A DNA stretch of 64,000 nt, from NCBI RefSeq assembly GCF_018861025.1, contig NZ_JAHKQH010000001.1:1-64000 (forward strand). The letters run 5' to 3'. The notes under the pieces are model-generated. The model searched no databases. It saw nothing but the letters and a program-made list of their open reading frames with translations, and was not told where the DNA came from. The stretch is from Psychrosphaera sp. B3R10 (GTDB lineage: Bacteria; Pseudomonadota; Gammaproteobacteria; Enterobacterales; Alteromonadaceae). Every line of letters begins with the position of its first letter. Position 1 is the first letter of the stretch. A program made the position numbers and the translations under genes. Shown piece after piece: positions 36,913 through 47,721 of this stretch.

Positions 36913-39900
36913 TTAACCGTCTATTGAGCCGATTTGTTTATATTCAGATTTCAATAATTCAGGGACTTGATCCGCAGCAACTGGCCTACTAATCAAATAC
37001 CCTTGAATTTCATTACAACCCATAACGTGCATTAAATAAGCCTGCGCTTCGGTTTCAATACCCTCAGCAATAACGGCGATTCCGAGGTGTTTTGCCAATT
37101 GTACAATGACAGACGTAATATTACGGTCTTGTTCGTCAAACTCGATATCTTTGACAAAAGTTCTGTCTATTTTGATCCTATCGATAGGGAACGTTTTTAA
37201 ATAACCGAGCGAACTGTGACCTGTACCAAAGTCATCTAATGCGATACTAAGACCTTTACTCCGCAACTGACCGACACTTTTAAGTGCGCGTTCAGGTTCA
37301 CGCATCATTGCGGTTTCAGTTATTTCCAACTCAATGTAATTATGTAAGTTACCTTCCGACTCAATAATTTTAAGCAAACTATCGCAAAAATCGGCCTGTT
37401 GGAAATTTAATGCTGAAATATTAACGGCGACTTTCCCTCGCATTAAACCGCTTTTAAGCCAGACTTTTACTTGTTGGCAAACGGTTTTTAAAACATAAAA
37501 ATCCAACTGGCGAATTAGGCCATTATCTTCTGCGATGGAAATAAACTGATCTGGAGAGACTAAACCACGATTTGGGTTCTGCCAACGCACTAACGCCTCA
37601 AAGCCACAAACTTCATTTTCTTTTAACTTAAATTTTGGCTGGTAATACACCAAAAATTCATTTCGATTTAAACCGGCAATTAGCTCACTTTCTAAACTCA
37701 ACTTATCGTTAACTAAATCGTCCATTACATCATCATAGATAAGACAGTTATTACGTCCGGTAATTTTAACTCTATTGAGCGCAGTGTCGGCACAACGCAT
37801 TAATACTTCAGGCTTGTCACCATGGATAGGATACACCGAAGCCCCCATGCTTACTGAAATACTGATCTCTGTTTCATCTAACCAAAATGCTGGTCGCAAC
37901 TCACGTTGAATATCTTTCGCAATGCGTTTTATGAAAAACGCTGGGACACCAGAAAACATCTGATTAGGAATTAAAATGGCAAACTCGTCACCGCCTAGTC
38001 TGGCTAAGGTAATGCCCTTTGCCAAACATTTTGCGATTCGTTCCGCAACTAAACCAATAAACTCATCACCCTTTAATGGACCAAAGCTTTCATTTACCTT
38101 TTTAAAATTATCTAGGTCTAAAAACATTACCGCAAAATTTGGTGCATGTGCCGTTGTCATATCAATAGTATGTTGTACATGTTCGGTAAATAACGTTCTA
38201 TTTGGAAGATTGGTTAACGGGTCGCGAGTCGCGAGTAAACGCAACTCTTGTTCACTGTTTTTACGATGCGTTATGTCAGAAAATACACCAACAAATTTCA
38301 CGTCTGTTTTTGACATCAAACGGTTTTCAGTTTCCACTCGAGTTACGGACAGATCCAATGAAACTTTTTCGCCAGATGACTTTTTACTCCAAACTTCGCC
38401 TACCCAAAACCCAGTCTTAGTAACTTCTTGCCAAATTAAACTTTCGAGTTCGTGGTTGCGGCCGAAATCAGCGTGTAGCTGAAAACTTTTTCCGTCAACG
38501 TCTTCTAACTGATATCCCGTTATATCAACAAATGCTTGATTGACCGACTGAATTTCTCGGTCTTTGTTTGCTATCCACACACCATCACGTGTTGAGTCAA
38601 GTAAAGATAAAATAAACGCCTCTTGTGTCACAGAGTTAAACGCCACTTTTACTCTACCGATCCGCTCATAAACAATGACCATGAGTAGAACAAGTAAAAA
38701 TCCAGCTACAAATATGATGACCCATTTGGTTTGGAAAAAACGATAAGGGAGAATGTAATTAAAACTTTTTGCATGCTGCCATGACTGCCCCTCTAAACGC
38801 GCTTGAAGCTCTAATTGATTGGCACCTTGGCGCAAATTCTTTAACGTCAAAGAGTGATTAAACATCGAAACCACAGTCCAGTTTATTTCGTCAGAATACT
38901 TAAACCGAACTTGCATTTGCTGTGAAGGGTGTTGTTTTGCGATATTAAAAGCCAATCGAATTTCATCACTGTCGCTCGACAACGCGATCTTGTTACCAAC
39001 ATTAACGAGGTATTGTGCTTCGTAATCATCAATCACCTGCTGCACAACAAAATTAGGCTCTGCGTTCATTTCATTTACGGCCAATGAACTTAATTTAAAC
39101 CAGCCGCGTTGGCTGTTAAAAACAAGGTCTTGGCGGATATCCGAAGTGGCATCAAAAATACGATTAAATCCACTGTAGTAAATTTTGGATTGTAATGTGG
39201 AAGGGTCAAATAACGCGACTTTATTAGGGTAAATCAACCATAGCTTTTGGTTGCTCGCAACCGCCAACGATAGTAAAGGAGTTAATTGATTTAACGCATC
39301 TAACCTTACTATTGAACGCGACAGATCTTTTTTGTCGACACGGTGTAACCCCTGACTCGTTGCAAAATACAAGGCATCACCTAAATGAACCGAATTAGAA
39401 ACTTTCCAAGGCAAGGCACAGTCTGAGTTACATTGAATAGGATCTTGAAGCACTATTTCACGACCATCCCCAGATAACGTCCGGATCTCATCTTTGGCAA
39501 AATAAATCAACCGCGTCGTATCAAACGGAAAAACCGCATCGCCTGATTGGCGTGGCTTATCGGTAGTTACGGTCATCGAGTTTTTATCTAATGCGATAAA
39601 CCGGTTTGCAGAGACTAGCCATAAATGATTTTGGGTTTCAAATAGGTGAGTATAAACCTTGTTTTCGTTTGGCGATGGTTGCCAAACCGGCAGCCAACTC
39701 TGTCTGCCGTTTACCTGACGCTCGTAAAGTGTCCCGTTTTTAAGGGCATAAATTTTAGATTTGGTAATAAGATTAGAGTTTGCGAAATCACTCCAAACGG
39801 GTGCATCTTGAGGTTCGACACTTATGGGCTGCCACCAAGAAACTTGAATATCAAACGGTGTACTAAGCCAAATATTGCCACTTCTATCGATAAATACATT

Positions 39901-40791
39901 TTGAGAAAAATTGGCTTCTCTGACTTTCAAGGCGGGATTTCGAGTGCTGTACAAAAACTCCCCCTTGCGAACGTGGAGGTCACGACCGCTAGATATAAGT
40001 TCACTAATCCCAGTTTGATTCGCGACTTTATCAATTTTTGCTGTATCTAAATTTAATGAATAAAGATCCCCCTGTTGATTAAGCATGACAAGGGAGTTTT
40101 TAACAGCGGCAAACGACACAAACTCATTGTCAAAACCAAAAGTTTGCCAACTGTTATCTAAACTAGAATATTGTTCGATAGTATCGTCAAACAACAAAAA
40201 AATATGTTCATTAAAAGAAGTAACTTGTTTAGGTTGTTGCAGTGGTTCAATTGGTCGAATTAAATTTGAAATCACACTTTGTTGCGGTTCTGAACCAATC
40301 AAGCTCAACTGATAAATACCGGCTGTCGTTTGTAAATAAAGGTTAGTTTTATCAACTAAATTACCTTTACCCTGCAGAATTTTAACAACCTCAATTTGGC
40401 TTTTTTCTTTAACACCAGTCGTTGGCCATACTTGCGTTAAGGTTGAGTGTGGATTAGTTAACGAGACACGAAACACCTGCCTAGGCGTTGTAATAAAAGC
40501 ATCATTGCCAATAAATTCGGCACCGGTAATTTTTTGTTCGAATGAAAAAGAGCGAAAAGATACAAACTGAATATCACGAAAAACACTTAACCCCTGCTCT
40601 GTTACTAACCAGGTTTGGCCTTGTGCATCTTGACCAAATGCGACACTGTTTTCCATGATGTGAGGGGAAGGTAAAGTTATTGGAATAAAGTCGGTGTGAT
40701 TTTGAGCCTTTGCGCCAAAGGCGCAAATAAAAATTAGCACTAGCAATCCTAGCCGAATAGTTGCATTTTTCAATACGATTTTCATTTCCAT
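36913..40791 (-). CDS. Large sensor with periplasmic propeller, PAS, GGDEF and EAL
   Basis: In order, this 1292-residue protein has a signal/anchor (about 10-28), a periplasmic two-component-regulator-type propeller (about 35-600), a Y_Y_Y Ig-like segment (about 610-690), one membrane segment (about 700-722), a PAS domain (about 735-855), a GGDEF domain with intact LARLGGDEFAI, and an EAL domain with GFEALVRW, DDFGTGHSSLGYL, KIDRTFV and AEGIET. Both catalytic sets look functional, so it could make or break c-di-GMP in response to a periplasmic, perhaps carbohydrate, signal. It lies next to the degenerate GGDEF-EAL gene. Start at 40791; a second ATG two codons in is equally possible. Confidence 0.9.
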   Translation of the reverse strand: MEMKIVLKNATIRLGLLVLIFICAFGAKAQNHTDFIPITLPSPHIMENSVAFGQDAQGQTWLVTEQGLSVFRDIQFVSFRSFSFEQKITGAEFIGNDAFITTPRQVFRVSLTNPHSTLTQVWPTTGVKEKSQIEVVKILQGKGNLVDKTNLYLQTTAGIYQLSLIGSEPQQSVISNLIRPIEPLQQPKQVTSFNEHIFLLFDDTIEQYSSLDNSWQTFGFDNEFVSFAAVKNSLVMLNQQGDLYSLNLDTAKIDKVANQTGISELISSGRDLHVRKGEFLYSTRNPALKVREANFSQNVFIDRSGNIWLSTPFDIQVSWWQPISVEPQDAPVWSDFANSNLITKSKIYALKNGTLYERQVNGRQSWLPVWQPSPNENKVYTHLFETQNHLWLVSANRFIALDKNSMTVTTDKPRQSGDAVFPFDTTRLIYFAKDEIRTLSGDGREIVLQDPIQCNSDCALPWKVSNSVHLGDALYFATSQGLHRVDKKDLSRSIVRLDALNQLTPLLSLAVASNQKLWLIYPNKVALFDPSTLQSKIYYSGFNRIFDATSDIRQDLVFNSQRGWFKLSSLAVNEMNAEPNFVVQQVIDDYEAQYLVNVGNKIALSSDSDEIRLAFNIAKQHPSQQMQVRFKYSDEINWTVVSMFNHSLTLKNLRQGANQLELQARLEGQSWQHAKSFNYILPYRFFQTKWVIIFVAGFLLVLLMVIVYERIGRVKVAFNSVTQEAFILSLLDSTRDGVWIANKDREIQSVNQAFVDITGYQLEDVDGKSFQLHADFGRNHELESLIWQEVTKTGFWVGEVWSKKSSGEKVSLDLSVTRVETENRLMSKTDVKFVGVFSDITHRKNSEQELRLLATRDPLTNLPNRTLFTEHVQHTIDMTTAHAPNFAVMFLDLDNFKKVNESFGPLKGDEFIGLVAERIAKCLAKGITLARLGGDEFAILIPNQMFSGVPAFFIKRIAKDIQRELRPAFWLDETEISISVSMGASVYPIHGDKPEVLMRCADTALNRVKITGRNNCLIYDDVMDDLVNDKLSLESELIAGLNRNEFLVYYQPKFKLKENEVCGFEALVRWQNPNRGLVSPDQFISIAEDNGLIRQLDFYVLKTVCQQVKVWLKSGLMRGKVAVNISALNFQQADFCDSLLKIIESEGNLHNYIELEITETAMMREPERALKSVGQLRSKGLSIALDDFGTGHSSLGYLKTFPIDRIKIDRTFVKDIEFDEQDRNITSVIVQLAKHLGIAVIAEGIETEAQAYLMHVMGCNEIQGYLISRPVAADQVPELLKSEYKQIGSIDG

Positions 40792-40918
40792 TTGACTGCT
40801 TCAGAAGAAGTTAAATTTAGCATAGTCAAAAAATGTACATCTGCCAAAATAAACTTACAAAAATTAAAGTTAAATTGTTAAAAACATTTAAAAATAATAT
40901 TTTTAACAACGCATTTAA

Positions 40919-41383
40919 TTACATTGCACCGGCAAAATCCAACTGCCGCCAAGACTCATAAACAAAGACTGAAACCGCATTTGACAAGTTCATACTGCGA
41001 CTTCCAGATTGCATTGGAATTCTAAGCCAATTTGGGCTTTGAATTTGGGCTAATACATCATCCGGTAACCCTCGAGTTTCAGGGCCAAATACCAAACTGT
41101 CACCGGCTTTGTATTTTGCTTCATGGTGAAAAGACTGACCTTTAGTCGTGCAGGCATACAGTTGAGATTCTGGGTATTCAGCAACAAACGCTTCAAAATT
41201 AGGGTATCGTTTAACATTCGCAAACTCGTGATAATCCAACCCCGCACGACGGACTTTTTTATCATCCCAATCAAACCCCAATGGCTCAATTAAATGCAAC
41301 TTATAACCCGTGTTTGCACACAATCGAATAATGTTGCCTGTATTAGGGGGAATTTCCGGCTGGTATAACACAATATTTAGCAT
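40919..41383 (-). CDS. trmL: tRNA (cytidine/uridine-34 2'-O)-methyltransferase
   Basis: This SPOUT methyltransferase of 154 residues modifies the wobble base of tRNA-Leu isoacceptors. Family features: start [43 protein letters not shown], the knot segments [11 protein letters not shown] and [23 protein letters not shown]. The start is at 41383; the longer open frame to 41455 adds residues not in the family. Divergent from the binding-protein gene. Confidence 0.95.
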   Translation of the reverse strand: MLNIVLYQPEIPPNTGNIIRLCANTGYKLHLIEPLGFDWDDKKVRRAGLDYHEFANVKRYPNFEAFVAEYPESQLYACTTKGQSFHHEAKYKAGDSLVFGPETRGLPDDVLAQIQSPNWLRIPMQSGSRSMNLSNAVSVFVYESWRQLDFAGAM

Positions 41384-41573
41384 GAACTTATTCTTTACCT
41401 TTCTAATTCTGAGCAGGCTGTATATTACTAAATTAAGTCCATGCACACGACACATTATTATTTAAATTCTTGCGGCACATATTGCGGCACTTAATGCATA
41501 CGTATGTTCAATTTCCATTTGCTGTTTAATGTTATGTTTTAGCCCTACGTTTAAGCTTGTTTTAGGGGGTTAG

Positions 41574-42437
41574 ATGCCATCTCGATTTATAAAAACCACA
41601 ATACTATCAATTATATGGTTAACCTCTGCCGTGGCTTATGGCAGCCCAGTGAAATTACAAAGTTACTCTGGAGATACGTCGCTTCCACACAAAATTCTGG
41701 TGGAAACTCTCAAGCGCGCTAACTTAGAATATATCTACCCGTATGCTAGTGATAAAGACGTTTCAAATGCCCGTATTTTGAATGATGTAAAAACAGGCAG
41801 CTTAGATGTAATGTGGAGCATGACGTCAAGACAATTGGAGGACGATTATCAAGCTCTGTATTTTCCGCTTTTTCGCGGTATGTTAGGAATGCGACTTGCA
41901 ATCGTTAAGGCCCAAAATAAACATCTTTTTGCCGGTGTAAAAACATTAAGTGACCTAAAGGCTTTCTCCGCTGGGCAGGGGAAAACCTGGCCCGATACTC
42001 GAATTTTGGAACACAACGGGTTAACGGTTGCCAAGACCCTAAAGTACCCTAACTTGTTTTATATGCTGGAAGGGGAACGTTTTGACTATTTCCCACGAGG
42101 CATAAATGAGCCTTGGGATGAAATTGTTCGTCATAAAGAACTCGATCTTATTGTCGAGCCTCACATTATGGTCAGATACCGCGCACCACTTTATTTTTTC
42201 CTGCGAAAAGACAATGTTGCGTTGCAACAAACAATGATAACAACGTTGAACAATATGGTTGCCGACGGCACGTTCGAACAAATGTTTTTGGCCGATACCC
42301 AAGTAAAAGCCGCTTTAAGTAAAGCCAATGTAGCAGGCAGGATCATTATCGATTTAGAAAACCCGCTATTAACCGAAAGAACACCAATCAACAGAAAAGA
42401 ACTATGGTTTGACCCTATTTCTTACACAGGAAATTAA
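41574..42437 (+). CDS. Periplasmic solute-binding-like protein
   Basis: The 287-residue protein has a signal peptide ([17 protein letters not shown]) and the two-lobed pattern of extracellular solute-binding family 3: [66 protein letters not shown]. Ligand unknown, though similar proteins bind amino-acid-like compounds. It lies 5 bp before the chemoreceptor gene, with no transporter genes near, so it probably feeds ligand to the receptor rather than to an ABC importer. AGGGGG precedes the start. Confidence 0.8.
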   Translation: MPSRFIKTTILSIIWLTSAVAYGSPVKLQSYSGDTSLPHKILVETLKRANLEYIYPYASDKDVSNARILNDVKTGSLDVMWSMTSRQLEDDYQALYFPLFRGMLGMRLAIVKAQNKHLFAGVKTLSDLKAFSAGQGKTWPDTRILEHNGLTVAKTLKYPNLFYMLEGERFDYFPRGINEPWDEIVRHKELDLIVEPHIMVRYRAPLYFFLRKDNVALQQTMITTLNNMVADGTFEQMFLADTQVKAALSKANVAGRIIIDLENPLLTERTPINRKELWFDPISYTGN

Positions 42438-42442
42438 TCAGC

Positions 42443-43924
42443 ATGAACTCCATTTCTAAAAAAGTCATTGTCGCAGTCAGCGCCGCGCTGTTTGTCGCTT
42501 TTGTCATTGTGTCCATTGTGAGCAATCAATTGCAATCTCATACAGAAAATAACCACTGGCAACAAACTCAAGAAACATTAAAAAATGAACTGAGCGTTAT
42601 TCTCGCTGAGCCAGTGTATTCATACGATAAACCGCTGATTTCCAGTATTATTCAGGCGTTTGTTAAAGATAACAACATCAGTAAAATTCGCGTTGTTGAT
42701 CATCGAAACCAAGAACTCGGAAACAGTGGTTTTACGACTGAGTCAACATTAGACAAGGTCACTATTCCTCTAACTTGGAATGACTCGCAACAAATTGGCC
42801 ACATTGAACTGTCATTATCATCTGAGTTAACCGATAAACGAATTGCAACGTCTACCGCGAACGTCACTGTATCACTGCTAATTTTTGTTGTAGTCACTGG
42901 TATTTTTATTATGGTGATCATCAATCGCGTTGTGGTTAAACCGTTATCGAGTGTTAACAAGTTACTCCAAGAGATTGCGCAGGGTGGCGGCGATTTAACC
43001 AAACGAATCAACTATAAATCAAACGACGAAATAGGCCTTCTAGTCACTGGATTTAACCAGTTTATCGGTGAGGTTCAACAATTAATAAGCGAAGTGGCGG
43101 AAACATCACAGGGCCTCGACGACGTCGCCAAGCAGGTGAAACACGCAAGTGAAAAATCCCACACAGAAGCCAATAACGAATCGGCAAAAACTGAGGCTAC
43201 GTTAAGTCATTTAGAACAGCTTAATGCCGCGACAGCCGATATTGCTCAAAATGCGACCACCGCAGCAACCAGTACAAATGAAGCACGAGACACTTCAAAC
43301 CGTAGCCGGGAGCAAATGAACATTAATCTACAGCAGGTTAGTGAATTAGTTTCAGAATTAGACAATACGTCAAATATTGTGACTAAATTGAATCAAAGTA
43401 GCGACAATATTTCCGGCGTTCTGGATGTCATCAAAAGTATTGCCGAACAAACAAACCTACTTGCATTAAACGCAGCGATTGAAGCGGCTCGTGCTGGAGA
43501 GCAAGGTCGTGGCTTTGCCGTTGTGGCAGATGAAGTAAGAACGCTTGCGCAACGCACTCAGTCATCAACTAAAGAGATTGAGATCATCATAGCCTCTCTG
43601 CAGGCCCAAGCTGGAGAGTCGGTTAGTGCAACTAACCGCAGTAAGGAATTGGCTGAATTGGTAATCGAATCGACCGAAATCACCAGTACAGCGATGAACG
43701 CTATCGCCGACCAGATGAATCATATCTCTGATATGAATAATATGATCGCCAGTGCGTCTGAGGAACAATCGTCGGTGACCAACGAAGTTCGAAATACAAT
43801 GGAGCAAATACATAAAGGGGCTGCAGGGCTAGTTCACGAAGCGGAAATGCTGGAAGGGAGCATTCTACAATTATCAGATTTAGAAACCGGCTTGATGCGT
43901 CAAATAAAACAATTTAAATTTTAA
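42443..43924 (+). CDS. Methyl-accepting chemotaxis protein
   Basis: The 493-residue receptor has membrane segments at about 8-26 and 133-156 around a small periplasmic domain. A HAMP domain (about 157-210) has [29 protein letters not shown]. The cytosolic signalling hairpin carries the conserved [49 protein letters not shown] tip. The ends SQ... and repeated Q/E-rich stretches are probable methylation sites. No C-terminal CheR-binding pentapeptide. Coupled to the binding protein just upstream. Confidence 0.93.
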   Translation: MNSISKKVIVAVSAALFVAFVIVSIVSNQLQSHTENNHWQQTQETLKNELSVILAEPVYSYDKPLISSIIQAFVKDNNISKIRVVDHRNQELGNSGFTTESTLDKVTIPLTWNDSQQIGHIELSLSSELTDKRIATSTANVTVSLLIFVVVTGIFIMVIINRVVVKPLSSVNKLLQEIAQGGGDLTKRINYKSNDEIGLLVTGFNQFIGEVQQLISEVAETSQGLDDVAKQVKHASEKSHTEANNESAKTEATLSHLEQLNAATADIAQNATTAATSTNEARDTSNRSREQMNINLQQVSELVSELDNTSNIVTKLNQSSDNISGVLDVIKSIAEQTNLLALNAAIEAARAGEQGRGFAVVADEVRTLAQRTQSSTKEIEIIIASLQAQAGESVSATNRSKELAELVIESTEITSTAMNAIADQMNHISDMNNMIASASEEQSSVTNEVRNTMEQIHKGAAGLVHEAEMLEGSILQLSDLETGLMRQIKQFKF

Positions 43925-43939
43925 TTCCCCCTAAATATT

Positions 43940-43972
43940 GGTTCAGCTTAGGCAGTGTGAATAAGCTGAACC
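43940..43972 (+). terminator. Hairpin after the chemoreceptor gene
   Basis: GGTTCAGCTTA / TAAGCTGAACC, an 11-bp stem with 11-base loop, lies 16 bp past the chemoreceptor stop. No T-run follows. The remaining 200 bp up to the M1 peptidase gene hold no other recognisable feature and must contain its promoter. Confidence 0.5.
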
Positions 43973-44176
43973 AGAATATCTCTCAGACAGTTACCTTAAA
44001 ATGCGTGAAAGCAGCGCTAGGTAACATGCACGATTTTGTGTCTATTTAAACGCCAACAAGTTTACACTCTCGCCTTTCATCGCAGTAATTATCAGTTGTT
44101 TAGAAATTGTATCGATGATTGTTATTTGTCATCATGTCGTTGCCCACTTTTTATTTACAATGAAAGAAAAATAACA

Positions 44177-46003
44177 ATGATAAATACGTTCAAATTATTC
44201 GCAGCAACCATATTACTGGTTTGTTCGCTTAGCGGTTTTGCACAAACGTCTGATCCACATTCTTTTGCTAACTTTGACCAAGTTAACGTTAGTCATATTG
44301 ACCTCAACTTAAACGTCGATTTCAACAAAAAACAACTTACTGGCTCAGCAACGCTAAGCCTAAAATGGCTTGATAAAACAACTAATTCGTTAGTTTTAGA
44401 TACCCGTGATTTAACGATTAAATCCATCAACTCTGGCGGAAAAACGTTAGCGTATAAACTGCACAAAGCAGATCCTAACCTAGGAAGCGCTTTGGTAATC
44501 GACATTGCAAATGGTACGGACAAGGTAACCATCGCTTACTCCACTTCACCAAATGCTTCAGGGTTACAATGGTTGTCTCCTGAACAAACAACTGAAAAGA
44601 AACATCCATTTTTATTCAGCCAAGCGCAGGCCATTCACGCCCGTAGCTTTATCCCATTGCAAGACAGCCCAACAGTTCGTGTAACTTACGCGGCAACGAT
44701 TACAACACCAAAAGAATTAGTGGCAGTAATGAGTGCGAATAACGACGCCAGCGCGCCACGAAATGGTGTTTATCATTTCCAAATGCCTCAGGCGATTCCA
44801 TCATATTTAATTGCAATTGCCGTGGGTGACTTGCAATTCCAAGCAATTGGTAAAGATACTGGCGTTTATGCTGAGCCAAGCGTACTGGCCTCTGCCGTTA
44901 ATGAGTTTAGCGATACCCAAGCCATGTTAGACATTACCGAAAAAATGTACGGCGCGTATCCTTGGGAACGTTATGACTTATTAATTTTACCATCGTCATT
45001 TCCTTTTGGCGGCATGGAAAACCCTAGATTGTCGTTTATCACGCCAACGGTTATTGCCGGCGACAAATCGCTTGTGTCGCTAATCGCTCACGAACTTGCG
45101 CACTCATGGTCAGGTAATACAGTGACCAACTCCAGCTGGCGTGACCTTTGGTTAAATGAAGGATTCACAACTTATTTAACTTATCGGATCATGGAAGTCA
45201 TTTACGGTACGTCGCGATTTGATATGGAAGCTTTGTTAGGTTACCAAGATTTACAAGCTGATTTAGCCGTACTACAGAAAGACGATCAACGTTTAACCAT
45301 CGACTTAACAGGTCGTGATCCTGACGATGTTTTCAGTAATATTCCTTACGAAAAAGGCGCTTTGTTTATTCGAGAAATAGAGCAACAGGTCGGCCGCGCT
45401 AATTTTGATGAGTTTTTAATGGCCTATTTTGAGCATTTTAAATTCCAAAGCATCGACACAGAAACATTTTTAGCCTATATCCAAAAACATTTGATAACAC
45501 CTTACCATTTAGACTTAGACCGAATTAAACAGTGGATTTATACACCGGGATTACCAAAAAATCATCCAATACCAAAATCGGATGCGTTTACTATCGTTGA
45601 CCAAAACAGAATGTCTTGGTTAAACGGCAATGTGAAAGCTACACAGTTAGACGTTAAAGAATGGACAGTGCACCAATGGTTACATTTTTTAAATAACTTA
45701 CCTGATCAACTTTCTGCAGCCCAATTGGTTGAATTAGACTCTGCATTTAAATTGACTCAGTCGACCAATAACGAAATTGCCCATAGCTGGTTAGTTTTAG
45801 TTGTTAAAAATGATTATCAACCAGCTTTTGAACGCCTAGAAACGTATTTAATAAGCATTGGTCGTAATAAGTTAGTTAAACCTTTGTATCGTGAATTAGC
45901 AAAAACAAGCAAAGGTAAAAAGTTTGGGAAACGCGTATTTAACATCGCTAAACCTGGCTATCACCCGCTTACCGTCAAAGCAAATGAAGGTTTCTTTAAC
46001 TAG
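44177..46003 (+). CDS. Exported M1-family zinc aminopeptidase
   Basis: This 608-residue peptidase has a signal peptide (FKLFAATILLVCSLSGFA). The substrate loop FGGMENP and zinc site HELAHSWSGN with the third ligand in LWLNEGFTTYL (HExxH-18-E) are clear. The C-terminal helical repeat region with HWLVLVVKNDY-type pattern and length of about 600 fit the leukotriene A4 hydrolase/aminopeptidase B subgroup. The start is taken at MINTFKL (44177); the extra 47 residues of the open frame look unlike protein. It is periplasmic and may degrade peptides for nutrition. Confidence 0.92.
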   Translation: MINTFKLFAATILLVCSLSGFAQTSDPHSFANFDQVNVSHIDLNLNVDFNKKQLTGSATLSLKWLDKTTNSLVLDTRDLTIKSINSGGKTLAYKLHKADPNLGSALVIDIANGTDKVTIAYSTSPNASGLQWLSPEQTTEKKHPFLFSQAQAIHARSFIPLQDSPTVRVTYAATITTPKELVAVMSANNDASAPRNGVYHFQMPQAIPSYLIAIAVGDLQFQAIGKDTGVYAEPSVLASAVNEFSDTQAMLDITEKMYGAYPWERYDLLILPSSFPFGGMENPRLSFITPTVIAGDKSLVSLIAHELAHSWSGNTVTNSSWRDLWLNEGFTTYLTYRIMEVIYGTSRFDMEALLGYQDLQADLAVLQKDDQRLTIDLTGRDPDDVFSNIPYEKGALFIREIEQQVGRANFDEFLMAYFEHFKFQSIDTETFLAYIQKHLITPYHLDLDRIKQWIYTPGLPKNHPIPKSDAFTIVDQNRMSWLNGNVKATQLDVKEWTVHQWLHFLNNLPDQLSAAQLVELDSAFKLTQSTNNEIAHSWLVLVVKNDYQPAFERLETYLISIGRNKLVKPLYRELAKTSKGKKFGKRVFNIAKPGYHPLTVKANEGFFN

Positions 46004-46037
46004 TTTGATTTTGGTTAAGACAACCTTTAAATAAAAT

Positions 46038-46082
46038 CATAACATCCACTAATGAACTTCTAAGTCATTAGAGGGTGTTATG
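46038..46082. terminator. Hairpin between convergent genes
   Basis: CATAACATCC-ACTAATGA pairs with TCATTAG-AGGGTGTTATG with small mismatches and overlaps the stop of the hydrolase gene. It probably terminates both the M1 peptidase and hydrolase transcripts. Confidence 0.5.
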
Positions 46083-47069
46083 TTTATCCATAAATTGAAA
46101 AATGTGTTTTAGCGCCAAAACTCTTCGTTGATCTGCTTCGATAAAAATCTCGTGCTGACTTCCGGCCACAACAATAGGTAAATTTGAATACAGCGTAGGA
46201 TTTAGCCGTTTAAGTTCCTCGCAAAACTCATCTTGTGCCTTATTTTCTACTACAGTGTCATCTCCGGCCTGTAAAACTAACACCGGAATTTTTACCCTAT
46301 CCAATTGCTCAAAAGCTAAATCCAATGCGTCAATAGATGCCTGTAACCACCCAAAAGTAATGCCACCTAATTGAATGTTTGGATGTTGATCATAAATATC
46401 GCGGAAGTAGTTGTATCGCGCTTTACTGGTTGTCAGTTCATTATTTTCAAAGGCTTTTCTCGAATAGTTTTTGCCACCAAAAAAGTAGGCACTGTCACGT
46501 CCAGTCCATTGGGTCATTCGATTACCTAATTTGACAATATTGCGCGCCATATTCTCCGGAAAGTTAGCCGATATAAAGCCCCACATGGGTGACGAAAATG
46601 ATGCTGTAGTAAAAACCAAAGGGTAATTTTGAATATATCGTAGACCTATTGCGCCACCCATTGAATGACAGATCAGATGTAAATTTTGCAAGTTATACCC
46701 TTGGACCACGCCCTCAACAAACGTATTCAAATCAATTATATAATCGTCAAAGTTCTGTACGTAACCCTTGTGACTATTGCGCAAGATCCGCGACGACAAC
46801 CCCTGTCCTTGGTGGTCGATAATAAAAACATGGTAGCCTTGGTTGACTATGTCATAGGCCAACTCTTTGTATTTTAAATATCCCTCAACTCGACCAGGAC
46901 TTATCACAACGCCGCCTTTAGGGTTTTGACAAGGTAAATGTACATAATGGATATCTAAGCCAATAGGGTTCTTAAATAATCCAGGTTGGGCCGTTTGGTT
47001 CCAAAATGGGTCGAGTTGGGTAATAACAAATTGACTAAAATTAGACTCTCTAGAATTCAAGCTGTTCAT
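46068..47069 (-). CDS. Alpha/beta hydrolase, lysophospholipase (PldB) type
   Basis: The 333-residue serine hydrolase shows an oxyanion/HG-like region GGVVISPGRVEGYLKYKELAYD, HVFIIDHQGQGLSSR, the nucleophile elbow LICHSMGGAIGLRY (Ser), an acid in VLQAGDDTVVEN and the His in GSQHEIFIEAD. The pattern and length match PldB-like lysophospholipases/monoacylglycerol lipases. No signal peptide, so it acts inside or at the inner membrane. Confidence 0.87.
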   Translation of the reverse strand: MNSLNSRESNFSQFVITQLDPFWNQTAQPGLFKNPIGLDIHYVHLPCQNPKGGVVISPGRVEGYLKYKELAYDIVNQGYHVFIIDHQGQGLSSRILRNSHKGYVQNFDDYIIDLNTFVEGVVQGYNLQNLHLICHSMGGAIGLRYIQNYPLVFTTASFSSPMWGFISANFPENMARNIVKLGNRMTQWTGRDSAYFFGGKNYSRKAFENNELTTSKARYNYFRDIYDQHPNIQLGGITFGWLQASIDALDLAFEQLDRVKIPVLVLQAGDDTVVENKAQDEFCEELKRLNPTLYSNLPIVVAGSQHEIFIEADQRRVLALKHIFQFMDKHNTL

Positions 47070-47258
47070 TTAATTTAACGTAAGTTCCATGCTGAAGTCG
47101 CAAAATAGCGCAGTGTTTCACCACACTATAATCTTGTATTGGTCTTATTCATTTAAGAATAGTGGATTGACCCTTGAAGTAAATCAAAAATAAACAAAAG
47201 TAGGCAAGCTGTTTAAAATTAATTACACTTCGGACGTGATTTGAAAAGGAACAATAGT

Positions 47259-47708
47259 ATGAAAATTTGGGTAGATGCCGACGCTTGTCCTGTCGCAGCA
47301 AAAGAAATTCTGTACCGAGCAGCAAATCGAACTCAGATTGAGTTGATATTAGTTGCCAACCAATACCTAAAAGTTCCGCCCTCTCCTTTTATAACCACCA
47401 TTCAAGTGCCTAGTGGTTTTGACGTTGCTGACAATGAAATTGTATTACGCGCACAACCAGAAGACTTAGTGATCACAGCAGATATTCCATTAGCCTCAGA
47501 AGTCATCGACAATAACGCAATTGCCCTGAACCCAAGAGGCGAGTTGTACACTAAGCACAATATAAAACAGCGCCTCAACATTCGTGACTTTATGGATACG
47601 ATGCGAGCAAGTGGCGCAGATACCGGTGGTCAGCCTAAATACGGCGATAAAGACAAACAACAATTTGCCAACGCCCTTGATAAATATCTAGCTAAACACC
47701 GTAAATAA
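47259..47708 (+). CDS. YaiI/YqxD family protein (DUF188)
   Basis: The 149-residue protein starts [18 protein letters not shown], with conserved [37 protein letters not shown] and [18 protein letters not shown]. These are the hallmarks of the conserved but uncharacterised UPF0178/DUF188 family with a PIN-like fold. The aspartates DADA suggest metal-dependent nuclease chemistry, not proven. The start at 47259 follows AAGGA; the six residues before it are ignored. Confidence 0.92.
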   Translation: MKIWVDADACPVAAKEILYRAANRTQIELILVANQYLKVPPSPFITTIQVPSGFDVADNEIVLRAQPEDLVITADIPLASEVIDNNAIALNPRGELYTKHNIKQRLNIRDFMDTMRASGADTGGQPKYGDKDKQQFANALDKYLAKHRK

Positions 47709-47721
47709 ATTATCGACGCGG

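Noticed and set aside
36009-40312. Several plus-strand frames of 60-170 residues opposite to the two GGDEF-EAL genes
   Set aside because: All lie antisense to long, well-supported coding regions and show no family motifs or starts with ribosome sites.
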